64,000 nt of DNA from Chromatiales bacterium (GTDB lineage Bacteria; Pseudomonadota; Gammaproteobacteria; Thiohalomonadales; Thiohalomonadaceae). The notes beneath the pieces were generated by a model. The model searched no databases and was not told the DNA's origin. It was given only the letters and a program-made list of their open reading frames with translations. Every line of letters starts with the position of its first letter. Positions within the stretch are counted from its first letter, which is position 1. The translations under genes were made by a program, and so were the position numbers. Positions 15,535 to 24,502 of this stretch are shown one piece after another. Location: positions 62,001-126,000 of the forward strand of contig QKFD01000122.1 in NCBI GenBank assembly GCA_003251535.1. Reading direction: 5' to 3'.

Positions 15535-16661
15535 GCACCCAGTCGCCTCGGGTGCTGTTTGTCGTCCCCTCCAGCGCCATCGGCGGGGTGGAGACCTTGA
15601 CCCGCACCTTGATGAATGGATTTGGGCTGCCGGTGGCGGTACTCACCTACTCCCGCTTTAGTGCCGCCTATGCCCCCCATCCCACCTTCAGCTTCGACAC
15701 CTTCGGTTGTGGGCAGCTGCGCTATGAGTCGCCGGCCAGCCTTTGGTGCCATATCCGCGCCATTCGCCACGCCGTGCGCGCCCATGGGGCCAATATCATC
15801 ATCGGCATGATGGAGACGGGCTCTCTCATCTCCGTGTTGGCGCGGGATCTGTTTCATCTCCGCTGCCCCGTCATCACCACCGTGCATGGCAACATCAGCA
15901 GTTATCTGCGTTTTAGCGGGCGTCCGTTGGCCTGGTGGGAGCGCGCCCTACTGCGTTATCTGTTCCGACGCTCGGTTGCCACGCTGACCCCATCCGTGGG
16001 GGTGGCGGAGGACCTAGTGGCCCACCACGGGGCCCCGGCGGGGCGCTGTCGGGCGATTCACAACGGTATTGATCTCGCGGCGGTGGCCGCTGCCGCCCAT
16101 CGCCCTATACCCCTTGAGAAACATGGGCCGTGGTTGGTGACCGCCTCCCGTCTAGGGCCCGAGCGGGATTTTGCCACCCTGCTACGCGCCTTTGCCGAGC
16201 TGCATCGACACCATCCGACCGCCCGTTGGCTGGTCTTGGGCGAGGGCGCCGAGCGGGAGCGGATCGTGACCATGGCCGAGCAGGCGGGGGTCGCTGATGC
16301 CATCACGCTGACCGGCTTTCTGGCCGATCCCCACCCCATCATCGCCCGGGCCGATATCTTCATCTTCGCCTCGTTTTTAGAGGGCTTTGGCAACGTGCTG
16401 GTGGAGGCGATGGCGGCGGGGGTGCCCGTGGTGGTCACCGATACCCCATCTGGCCCCGCAGAGATTGTGGAGGAGGGGGTAAGTGGCCACCTCGTGGCGA
16501 TGGGGGATTGGCAGGCGTTGGCAGGGCACTGCCAAAGGCTCTTGGATAACCCAGCGCAGCGTGCTGCCATGGGGGTGGCCGCGCGGCAGCGGGCCGCCCT
16601 CTTCTCCGCCGATCGGATGATCGCTGGCTACCGGCAGGTGGTGGATGACGCCCTCGCTTGA
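15531..16661 (+). CDS. GT4 family glycosyltransferase
   Basis: 376 residues, GTG start overlapping the wzt stop. GT-B fold. The N-terminal half begins VLFVVPSSAIGGVETLTRTL (Gly-rich acceptor loop). The C-terminal half has the nucleotide-sugar motif FLEGFGNVLVEAMAAGVPVV with the EX7E pair. It acts on the cytoplasmic face, building the glycan exported by Wzm/Wzt. Donor and linkage cannot be read from the sequence. The end overlaps the next gene by 17 bases. Confidence 0.88.
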   Translation: MSTQSPRVLFVVPSSAIGGVETLTRTLMNGFGLPVAVLTYSRFSAAYAPHPTFSFDTFGCGQLRYESPASLWCHIRAIRHAVRAHGANIIIGMMETGSLISVLARDLFHLRCPVITTVHGNISSYLRFSGRPLAWWERALLRYLFRRSVATLTPSVGVAEDLVAHHGAPAGRCRAIHNGIDLAAVAAAAHRPIPLEKHGPWLVTASRLGPERDFATLLRAFAELHRHHPTARWLVLGEGAERERIVTMAEQAGVADAITLTGFLADPHPIIARADIFIFASFLEGFGNVLVEAMAAGVPVVVTDTPSGPAEIVEEGVSGHLVAMGDWQALAGHCQRLLDNPAQRAAMGVAARQRAALFSADRMIAGYRQVVDDALA

Positions 16662-18030
16662 CGCCGCCGAGTTGCTTATCCGCGAGGGAGATGAGTGGCC
16701 CATACCCGCGCAGTGGGCGGCCCTCCCAGCACACCGCCTCGTCTTTCGGCACATCGATACCCCACCCCTCAGTGGCGGGCCCTATCGCCGGATCTGCGGC
16801 CTCGGTATCGTTCGCTACGCCGATCCCTTGGTCCTTCTGGAGCGGCTCTACCAGGCGCTTACCCCTGGGGGCGAGCTGATCCTGGTGGACCGCTTTCGGC
16901 CCACCGCGGCCGATACCGACCTGCCGTGGGAGGGCTACCACCCCATCCCCCAGCTCCAGGCCCTGGCAGAGAAGATCGGCTTTACCGTCGCTACCCTCCC
17001 GCCCCTAGCGCCCTCGCCCGCGCCGGTGACTGTACAGCTCACTTTGGTGCGTAACCCCCAACCGCCCCGCTGGCGGGTTGGCTTTGCCGCACCAGAGAAC
17101 CTGCCGGCACTGGCCGATCTCTTTCAGCGCGTCTTTGGTGGGGAGATGTCGGCGGAGCTTTGGCACTGGAAGTATGGCAGTGGCCGCGGCCAGTCGGCAG
17201 TCGCCTGGGCGGAGGGTCGCCTGGTGGCCCACTATGGCGGTATCACCCGCCCCATCCGCTATTTTGGGCGCGCCGAGCAGGCCTGCCAGGTGGCCGATGT
17301 GATGGTCGAGCAGACCGAGCGCGGGGTGCTGACCCGCAAAGGCGCCTTCTTCCTTACCGGTTCGAGCCTGCCGGAGGCCTGTTCCGGTTGGGGGGCGAAG
17401 CACATCATCGGTTTCGGCTTCCCCAACCTGCGCCACCTCACTTTGGCCGCGCGCATCGGTCTCTATCAAGAGGTCGGGCGGATCTTGGAGCTGGCCTGGA
17501 CCCCGCGGGGACCCGCGGAGCTGACGGCAGGGCTGCGGGCGACAGAGATCACCCCAGGGCACTGGCCCCGCTATCGCGCCCGCGTGGAGGCCCTCTGGCA
17601 GCGTATGGCCGGGGCATTTCAGCAGGGCATTATCGGGGTGCGGGATGCGGCCTGGTTTGAGTACCGCTATCTGCGCCACCCACACCACCACTATCGTCTC
17701 TACTGGGTGACCCGTGGCCTGCTGCGTCGGCCGGTGGGGCTGTTCGTACTGCGCCCCCTGGAGGGGCGTTGCGAGTTGATGGATCTGGCCGGTGTACCGG
17801 ACGCCTTCCCGGGTCTGGTCGCCTTGGCCCGCGTTGAGGCCGGGCGCTTGGGGGCCGCTGAGCTGTTTGCTTGGGTCAGCCGGGCCCACCTCCCGCACTT
17901 TCAACAGCCGGAGCACGATGTACGGGATCCCGATGTGGTGATCCCCACCAGTGTTTGGACTCCGGCCCCCCCGGCGGAGCAGTTGGCCGAACGGTGGTTT
18001 CTCATGGCGGGAGACACCGATTTCCTCTAG
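16645..18030 (+). CDS. GNAT acyltransferase with N-terminal methyltransferase-like remnant
   Basis: 461 residues. About 40-120 reads like the second half of a class I methyltransferase: a LTPGGELILVDRF turn, then LQALAEKIGFTVATL. But no GxGxG cofactor motif precedes it, so this part looks vestigial. From about 135 the protein is GNAT-like (FAAPENLPALADLFQRVFGG, then AHYGGITRPIRY and CQVADVMVEQTERG, the acyl-CoA-loop region). A C-terminal second GNAT-like half follows. Such proteins acylate amino sugars or amino acids. Between a glycosyltransferase and a PIG-L deacetylase fusion, an N-acyl exchange on an amino sugar is plausible but unproven. Confidence 0.72.
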   Translation: MTPSLDAAELLIREGDEWPIPAQWAALPAHRLVFRHIDTPPLSGGPYRRICGLGIVRYADPLVLLERLYQALTPGGELILVDRFRPTAADTDLPWEGYHPIPQLQALAEKIGFTVATLPPLAPSPAPVTVQLTLVRNPQPPRWRVGFAAPENLPALADLFQRVFGGEMSAELWHWKYGSGRGQSAVAWAEGRLVAHYGGITRPIRYFGRAEQACQVADVMVEQTERGVLTRKGAFFLTGSSLPEACSGWGAKHIIGFGFPNLRHLTLAARIGLYQEVGRILELAWTPRGPAELTAGLRATEITPGHWPRYRARVEALWQRMAGAFQQGIIGVRDAAWFEYRYLRHPHHHYRLYWVTRGLLRRPVGLFVLRPLEGRCELMDLAGVPDAFPGLVALARVEAGRLGAAELFAWVSRAHLPHFQQPEHDVRDPDVVIPTSVWTPAPPAEQLAERWFLMAGDTDFL

Positions 18031-18077
18031 CGGTCCGACCGTCCGTTAGCCACCACAAGCGTGCCAGAGTAGAGCCG

Positions 18078-19793
18078 ATGACGAGCTGGAACGAAGCCGA
18101 TTTCATCCCCTATCAAGCGGTCCACAGCTTGGCCGAGGGTCCCGCGCTGCTCTTCGCCCCCCACCCGGATGATGAGGTGTTTGGCTGCGCCGGCGCCATC
18201 CTGCGCCACGTCGATGCAGGCGAGGCGGTGCGAGTGGTGATCCTCACCGATGGCGAGCTGTACGGTACCGAACGGCGCCAAGAGGCGGAGCGGGCCGCCG
18301 CCGAGCTGGGGTACGGTCGGCCGGAGTTTTGGGGCTATGGTGACCGCGCCCTGAACTATGGTGAACCGCTGATCCAGCGGATGCAGCAGGCCATTGAGCG
18401 CAGTCGGGCCCGTATTGTCTACGCCCCTTCGGTACATGAGATCCACCCGGACCACCGCGCTTGCGCCATGGCGGCGGTGGAGGCGGTGCGACGGGCGGGG
18501 GGCGAACGGTGGTTGGCGATGTATGAGATCGGGGTACCGCAGCCGGCCAACCGCCTGCTCGATATCAGCGATCTCGCCACCCGCAAACGGCGAGCAGTCT
18601 GCTGTTTCGATAGTCAGTTAGCGCGCCACGACTATGCCGACTTCGTGGCCGGCCTCAACCGCTATCGCGCCTACACCCTGGGGCCGGAGGTCAGCGCCGC
18701 AGAGGCCTACCACCTCATCGCCGCCCATGACCTCAGTGCCGGTTTGCAGCAGCTCTACCAATCATTGGCGCGTCGCAACAGCCGTGGTGCAGCATTTGGC
18801 GAGCGCCCCTTGGTCTCGATCATCCTCCGTAGCTGGGGGCGGGCGGGATTGGTGGAGGCGCTCGATGCGCTGGCCCTCCAGACCTGGCCGCACTGTGAGC
18901 TGGTGGTGGTGGATGGGGCGGCAGTGGGCATCACCGAGCTGACCGCCTGGGGGGGACCCTTTCCTCTGCGGGTGGTGGGCGGGGGCGGCCCACTCTCCTC
19001 GGCCCAGGCGGCCAATCTCGGGCTGGAGCAGGCGCAGGGGGAGTATCAACTGCTACTGGATCGGGAAGACCGCCTCGATCCGGACCACATCTCCGGTCTG
19101 ATGGCGCTGTTGGAGCAGACGCCGAGTAGACGGGCCGCTTACGCCGGCGTGGCGCTGGAGGAGGGGGCAGCGGAGTGCAACGGCATTCGTAACACCCCTT
19201 GGGATCCGCAGCGCCTACTCATCGAGGACCTCATACCGCTCAACGCCGTGCTGTTCCACCGTGACCTGGCGCTGGGTTGTCGCTTTGATGAGGCGTTGGG
19301 CGCGGTGGTGGAGGCATGGGATTTTTGGCTCCAGCTCGCTGCCCGTGGGGCGTTTGCCCACCGTGATCGCGTCACTGCCCGCCGCTGTCTCACCGATGCC
19401 GAACTCTCCTCCAACAGCGGGGAGGAGGGGGCACGGGGTCGGCTCTACGCCAAGTGGTTGCCGCAGCGCTCACCTGCGGAGTGGCTACGGCTGTTTGACG
19501 ACTGCCGATCTGCCCAGCGGCGTGTCGCCGACTGCGAGCAGCGCTTGGCGCAGCAGGCGGCCCAGTTTAATGCCGGGGAGGAGGCGCGGCGCGAGGCCTA
19601 CGTCGTGCGCCAGCAGGCGGAGTTGCAGGGGGAGGAGATGCAGGCGGTGGTGGCGGCCCTGCGGGAGGAGAACGCCCAATTACAGGATGAACTTAACCGG
19701 ACACAGGAGGGTCTGGAGGCGGTGCACCACTCCACCAGCTGGCGGCTTACTGCGCCGCTGCGGTGGTTGGCCCGTGGTTTGGGGCGGCGCTGA
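18078..19793 (+). CDS. PIG-L type deacetylase fused to a GT2-like domain and coiled coil
   Basis: 571 residues from ATG 18078; the frame back to 17871 is inside the GNAT gene. About 1-235 is a PIG-L/LmbE de-N-acetylase with the zinc motif HPDDE (29-33) and the second His motif HEIHPDHR (about 120-127). About 245-455 is a GT2-type fold (PLVSIILRSWGR, then AQAANLGLEQAQGEYQLLLD). Its expected metal motif reads LDREDR instead of a D-x-D, and it has EAWDFW where the paralogue has EDWDFW, so catalysis is doubtful. A coiled coil (about 475-550) ends in STSWRLTAPLRWL. It probably deacetylates a GlcNAc-type sugar intermediate. Confidence 0.82.
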   Translation: MTSWNEADFIPYQAVHSLAEGPALLFAPHPDDEVFGCAGAILRHVDAGEAVRVVILTDGELYGTERRQEAERAAAELGYGRPEFWGYGDRALNYGEPLIQRMQQAIERSRARIVYAPSVHEIHPDHRACAMAAVEAVRRAGGERWLAMYEIGVPQPANRLLDISDLATRKRRAVCCFDSQLARHDYADFVAGLNRYRAYTLGPEVSAAEAYHLIAAHDLSAGLQQLYQSLARRNSRGAAFGERPLVSIILRSWGRAGLVEALDALALQTWPHCELVVVDGAAVGITELTAWGGPFPLRVVGGGGPLSSAQAANLGLEQAQGEYQLLLDREDRLDPDHISGLMALLEQTPSRRAAYAGVALEEGAAECNGIRNTPWDPQRLLIEDLIPLNAVLFHRDLALGCRFDEALGAVVEAWDFWLQLAARGAFAHRDRVTARRCLTDAELSSNSGEEGARGRLYAKWLPQRSPAEWLRLFDDCRSAQRRVADCEQRLAQQAAQFNAGEEARREAYVVRQQAELQGEEMQAVVAALREENAQLQDELNRTQEGLEAVHHSTSWRLTAPLRWLARGLGRR

Positions 19794-19833
19794 GTCAGAC
19801 GCCACCATCGGTGCTCCACCGCGGATCACATTC

Positions 19834-22800
19834 ATGGACATATCAGGAACTTCAGAGACCGTCAGCGCTATGACCCACACCCCCCTCGTCTCTGTCATTG
19901 TGCGCACCATGGGGCGCCCGGAACTCCAGCAGGCACTCACCTCCATTGGCCAACAGGAGTGGCCGGCCGTCGAGGTGGTCCTAGTCGATGCCGCTGGCCG
20001 TGGGGAGCTGCCCCAGCTCACTAGTTGCGGCCCCTTTCCGCTCCGCATCGTTGGTACCGGCGCACCACTGCCGCGGCCCCAAGCGGCCAATGTGGGGTTA
20101 GAGGCGGCCCAGGGTGAGCTGCTGATGTTCCTGGATGAAGATGACTTCATCGCCCCCGAGCACCTTGCAGGGTTGGCACGGGCGTTGATGGCCAGCAGTG
20201 CGGTGGCGGCCTATAGCGGGGTGCAGGCGGTGCGCAGCGATGGCAGCGTGGCCCCGGATGCCGCCTGTTTCAACTTCGGTTTTGATCGGCTGCGGCTGAT
20301 GTGGGGCAACTTCATCCCCATCCACGCCGTGCTGTTCCGGCGCTCGGTGGTGGAGGCGGGTTGCCGCTTCGATGCCGAACTGCCGATCTACGAAGATTGG
20401 GACTTCTGGCTCCAGGTCGTCGCGCTGGGTGAACTCCTCCACCTCCCCCAGGTGAGTGCCTTCTATCGTGCGGGGGGTAGCTCCGGCGTCGGGGGGGTGA
20501 GCTTTGACCCAGTGGCGGTGGCGGCAGGGCGGGCGCGCATCTTCGGTAAGTGGGCGCGGATCTGGTCGGGGGCGGAGCTGCTGGGGTTGATGGACTCCAT
20601 CAATCAGCAGGCGGAGCTGGACCGGCTGCACCAAGAGCTGGAGGTGCGCGGTGAGCACATCTGCCAGCGCGAGGCGCGTATTGAGTCGATCAACAGCCAC
20701 GTCCAGACCCTGCAAAACGAGTTGGCGACGGTCCACAACCACCTGGATGGGCAGACCGCCATACTCGCCCATAAAGATGAGCAGCTGGTGGCTAGGCAGC
20801 AGGAGCTGACGGCACTCCAGGGGCAGATGGCGGCCGCGGAGCAGCGCCTTGTGGAGAGCCGCTCTGCCTATGAGGCGGTCATTGCCAAGATCATGGCCTC
20901 CACCTCCTGGCGTTTGACCGCCCCGCTCCGCTGGTTGATGACACGGGGCCGCGCCAGCGGGCCGCAAGCGGCGGGCGCCTCCAGCCCGGCGTTGGGCCGG
21001 GACGTCGGTGAGGTGCTGCTGTTTGGGCTTGAACAGTTCACCCTGCGTGAGGCCCCCTTTGGTGCCAACCAGGTGCTGTTCTACTCCGGCTGGGCGGTGA
21101 CCCGCGAGGGGGGAGTGCTGCCGCGGTTGGAGCTGCGGGCCGATGGTACAGCGGTGGAGCGGATCCAAGGGAGCCGTAAGCGGCCCGACGTCTTTCACCA
21201 GTTCAGCACCGAGTTGCCCCCCGGCGGGGAGGCGGAGATCGGTTTCCAGGGCTTCGCCTATATCGAGCGAGGTATCCAGCAGGTGGCGCTGGTGGCGCCG
21301 GAGTATGGGGTGGAGTTGGCGGTTGCCACCCACCAGCCGCAACACGCCCCCTCTTCATCCCTGGGTGGGGCGCGCGGTCGCTGGTCCGGTCTACTACAGC
21401 GCGGCCTGCGTCTGGCGGCGACCGCCCGCCGCAAGGTCGGCTGGCGCGATCTCATCTCACCGCAGCGTTGGCGCTATCTCTACGGCAAGGGGCGACAGGA
21501 GTACGCCCGCCTGTTGCGCGAGGCATTGCCGGAGGAGGAGGTGGTGTTCGGGCAGCCGTTGGAGCCCTATGCCGCTTGGCGCTACCACAACCAGATCACC
21601 CCCGCCCTGCGGGCGGTGTTGGAGCAGGCGGCGGCACACTTTGACTACCGTCCCACCTTCAGCATCGTGATGCCGGTCTACAACGGTCCCGCCCGTTATC
21701 TACAGATAGCGGTGGACTCCCTGCGGGCACAGATCTGGCCCCACTGGCAGCTCTGCCTCGCCGATGACGGCTCCACCCGAGAGGAGACCCTGGCCCTACT
21801 GACGGCCCTGGAGGCGGAACAAGATCCGCGTATCTCTATCCTGCGCCGGCAGCAGAATGGCCACATCTGCCAAGCCAGCAACAGCGCCGTAGAGCTGGCC
21901 TGGGGCGAATTCTTGGTGCTGATGGATCAGGATGATGAACTGGCACCCCACGCCCTATTCGAATTGGCACGCGCCCTGAATGGGCGGCGCGAACTGGATC
22001 TCATCTATAGCGATGAAGACAAAGTGGACGAGGCGGGGCAGCACTACGACCCCCACTTCAAACCGGACTTCTCTCCGGTCCTGCTGCTCGGCTACAACTA
22101 CATCAATCACGTCACCTGTGTGCGCCGCAGCCTATTTGAGCAGGTGGGGCGCTTCCGCGAGGGTTTTGAGGGGGCGCAGGACTACGATCTGCTGCTGCGG
22201 ATCAGTGAGCAGACCGATCGCATCCACCACATCCCCAAGGTGCTCTACCACTGGCGCTCCCTGCCGGAGTCCACGGCCTCGGCTGCCAGTGCCAAGCCCA
22301 TTGTCCGTGACTCCGCCATCCGTGCCCTGCGCGAACACCTGACGCGGCGCGGCATCACGGCGACCCCCTACCAGCCACAGTTCGCCGTGCGCCACCACCT
22401 GCCCATTGAGCAGCTGGATGGGCTGACCGAGGGGCCCTCCGTGGCCATCCTCATCCCCGCTCGCAATCAAGCACCGGTGACCCGTCGTTGCGTCGAGTCC
22501 ATTCGCAGCAAGACCCGCTATCGCAACTACCAGCTGGTGCTCATCGATAACGACTCCGATGAGCGGGAGGCGCTCGTCTGGTACCAGGCGGAGGCGGCGG
22601 CGGGGACTCAGGTGCTCCAGATCGCCAGCCCTGGGGGTCGATTCTCTTTTAGCTACCTCAACAACCGGGCCGCCGAGCAGGTGACGGCCGACTACCTATT
22701 GCTGCTCAACAACGACACCGAGGTGGTCGATGGGGAGTGGTTGGGGCGCCTGCTGCGCTATCTCCTCCTGCCTGGGATCGGGGCGGTGGGGGCGCGGCTA

Positions 22801-24495
22801 TGTTACCCCTCGGGTGAACTCCAGCACGCTGGGGTGGTGCTGGGCCTGGGTAAGGATGGCGCCCCCGGTCACGCCTTTTATCGCCAGAGCGGCCAGGCCA
22901 TCAGCCCCTTCTTCCAGGCCGAGGTGGCGCGGGAGGTCTCGGCCGTCACGGGGGCCTGTCTGCTCACCTCGCGCGAGCTTTACCTCTCCTTGGGTGGGTT
23001 TGATGAGAGCGATTTCCCCGTCTCACTCAACGATGTTGACTACTGTCTGCGCCTGCGCAAACAGGGCCTGCGCACCCTCTACGTGGGCGATGCGGAGCTG
23101 ATCCACTACGAGAGCCTATCGCGGGCGCGGGAGGATGACCCGGCCGAGCTGGCCCGTTTCCACCGCCGTCACGGTGGGGTCGAGGAGCCCTGGTACAACA
23201 TCAATCTGGCGAAGGATGGCAGCTATCTGCCTGCTGTGCGCTGTGGCCTGGATTACCTCCCTTATCTAGGTCGGCCACCGCGGGTGGTCTTCTACAGCCA
23301 CAACCTCAACCATGAGGGGGCCCCCAAGGTGGTACTGTCGGTGGCGACCACGCTCCATGCCATGGGGGTCATCCAGGCCCATGTGGTGGCGCCGATGGCG
23401 GGGCCCGCCCAAGCGGAGTTGCAGCGGTTGGGCGTGGGCTGCACGGTGCTGCCCCCCCGGGGTACCGACAATCTGCTGAAGGGGTGGGCCCACGAGGCCG
23501 ACTATCGCCAGACACTGGCTGAGTTGCGGCAGTGGCTGGCGGCAGAGCGCCCTGATGTGGTGGTCGCCAATGTGCTGAACAGCTACTTCGCCGTCAATGT
23601 GGCCCATGAGCTGGGGATCCCCGCACTGTTCATCATCCACGAGAGCTACGACCGTGGACAGATGGTGCGCCACCTGCCGCCCTTTGCCATCGATGAGTGC
23701 GAGCAGGCGTTTGTGCGGGCGGGGCGCGTAGTGTTTGTCTCCGATCAGACGCGCCAGATGTACCGCCGTTACGATGTACTGGGTAACGCGACGGTGATCT
23801 ATAACGGCCTGGCGCCGGAGTTTAGCGCCCGCATCGATCCCAACACCCGGGCCGCTGCCCGGGCTGCGTTGGCGATCCAGGCGGAGCGCCCAGTGTTGCT
23901 GACCATCGGTACCATCTGTGAACGCAAGGATCAGGAGACCCTGGTGCGGGCGGTGGCGCAGATCGCCCAGCGGCGCAAGGATATCTTGGCGCTCATCGTC
24001 GGTGCCCGTCGCCAGGATCCCTATGTCCGCTTCCTGGAGGGGCTCATCGAGCGGCTGGGGGTGGCGGAGCAGGTGCGTCTGGTGGAGGAGACCGCCGAGG
24101 TGGAGCGCTACTACGCCAGTGCCGATCTGTTTGTCTTCACCTCCCTCAACGAATCCTATTCGCTGACTGTACTGGAGGCGATGGCCTGGGGGCTGCCCAT
24201 TGTCACCACCCCCGTCTGCGGTGTGCGCGAGCAGGTGCGTTTCAAGGTCAATGCCGAAGAGGTGCCGTTCCGTGACCCGCAACTCCTGGCCCAGACGATC
24301 AATGGACTCCTGGCACAACCGGAGCGGCAGGCCGCGCTGGGGGCGGCATCGCGGGCGATGATGGACTATATGCCCGATCACCAGGCGATGATCGGACACT
24401 ACCAGGCGCTGCTCGCCGAGGTCTGGGCGCAGGGGGCAGCTACCTGTGACTTTAGCCAGGGAGGCATAATAGAAAACGGCACGCTAACAGAGTGA
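19834..24495 (+). CDS. Giant multidomain glycosyltransferase: GT2-GT2-GT2-GT4
   Basis: 1553 residues from ATG 19834 (ATG 19870 is possible). GT2 number 1 is at about 16-240 (SVIVRTMGR, FLDEDDF, YEDWDFW). A coiled coil (about 252-356) ends in STSWRLTAPLRWL. A beta domain follows (about 395-504). GT2 number 2 is at about 607-825 (SIVMPVYNG, ADDGST, MDQDDE, GAQDYDLLLR). GT2 number 3 is at about 868-1100 (ILIPARNQ, LNNDTEVV, NDVDYCLRL). The GT4 domain is at about 1150-1535 (VVFYSHNLNHEGAPKVV, SLNESYSLTVLEAMAWG). All four show intact catalytic motifs. It could build several linkages of one repeat unit on one scaffold. It overlaps no neighbour. The frame upstream of 19834 is antisense-like shadow in another gene. 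Confidence 0.88.
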   Translation: MDISGTSETVSAMTHTPLVSVIVRTMGRPELQQALTSIGQQEWPAVEVVLVDAAGRGELPQLTSCGPFPLRIVGTGAPLPRPQAANVGLEAAQGELLMFLDEDDFIAPEHLAGLARALMASSAVAAYSGVQAVRSDGSVAPDAACFNFGFDRLRLMWGNFIPIHAVLFRRSVVEAGCRFDAELPIYEDWDFWLQVVALGELLHLPQVSAFYRAGGSSGVGGVSFDPVAVAAGRARIFGKWARIWSGAELLGLMDSINQQAELDRLHQELEVRGEHICQREARIESINSHVQTLQNELATVHNHLDGQTAILAHKDEQLVARQQELTALQGQMAAAEQRLVESRSAYEAVIAKIMASTSWRLTAPLRWLMTRGRASGPQAAGASSPALGRDVGEVLLFGLEQFTLREAPFGANQVLFYSGWAVTREGGVLPRLELRADGTAVERIQGSRKRPDVFHQFSTELPPGGEAEIGFQGFAYIERGIQQVALVAPEYGVELAVATHQPQHAPSSSLGGARGRWSGLLQRGLRLAATARRKVGWRDLISPQRWRYLYGKGRQEYARLLREALPEEEVVFGQPLEPYAAWRYHNQITPALRAVLEQAAAHFDYRPTFSIVMPVYNGPARYLQIAVDSLRAQIWPHWQLCLADDGSTREETLALLTALEAEQDPRISILRRQQNGHICQASNSAVELAWGEFLVLMDQDDELAPHALFELARALNGRRELDLIYSDEDKVDEAGQHYDPHFKPDFSPVLLLGYNYINHVTCVRRSLFEQVGRFREGFEGAQDYDLLLRISEQTDRIHHIPKVLYHWRSLPESTASAASAKPIVRDSAIRALREHLTRRGITATPYQPQFAVRHHLPIEQLDGLTEGPSVAILIPARNQAPVTRRCVESIRSKTRYRNYQLVLIDNDSDEREALVWYQAEAAAGTQVLQIASPGGRFSFSYLNNRAAEQVTADYLLLLNNDTEVVDGEWLGRLLRYLLLPGIGAVGARLCYPSGELQHAGVVLGLGKDGAPGHAFYRQSGQAISPFFQAEVAREVSAVTGACLLTSRELYLSLGGFDESDFPVSLNDVDYCLRLRKQGLRTLYVGDAELIHYESLSRAREDDPAELARFHRRHGGVEEPWYNINLAKDGSYLPAVRCGLDYLPYLGRPPRVVFYSHNLNHEGAPKVVLSVATTLHAMGVIQAHVVAPMAGPAQAELQRLGVGCTVLPPRGTDNLLKGWAHEADYRQTLAELRQWLAAERPDVVVANVLNSYFAVNVAHELGIPALFIIHESYDRGQMVRHLPPFAIDECEQAFVRAGRVVFVSDQTRQMYRRYDVLGNATVIYNGLAPEFSARIDPNTRAAARAALAIQAERPVLLTIGTICERKDQETLVRAVAQIAQRRKDILALIVGARRQDPYVRFLEGLIERLGVAEQVRLVEETAEVERYYASADLFVFTSLNESYSLTVLEAMAWGLPIVTTPVCGVREQVRFKVNAEEVPFRDPQLLAQTINGLLAQPERQAALGAASRAMMDYMPDHQAMIGHYQALLAEVWAQGAATCDFSQGGIIENGTLTE

Positions 24496-24502
24496 GTTGC
24501 GA

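Noticed and set aside
20098-21345. 415-codon open frame on the minus strand
   Set aside because: A shadow of the giant glycosyltransferase. Long antisense frames are common in GC-rich DNA, and the product is His/Gln/Arg/Leu-rich without domains.
23266-24399. 377-codon open frame on the minus strand
   Set aside because: Antisense shadow of the GT4 domain; no family pattern, no ribosome site.
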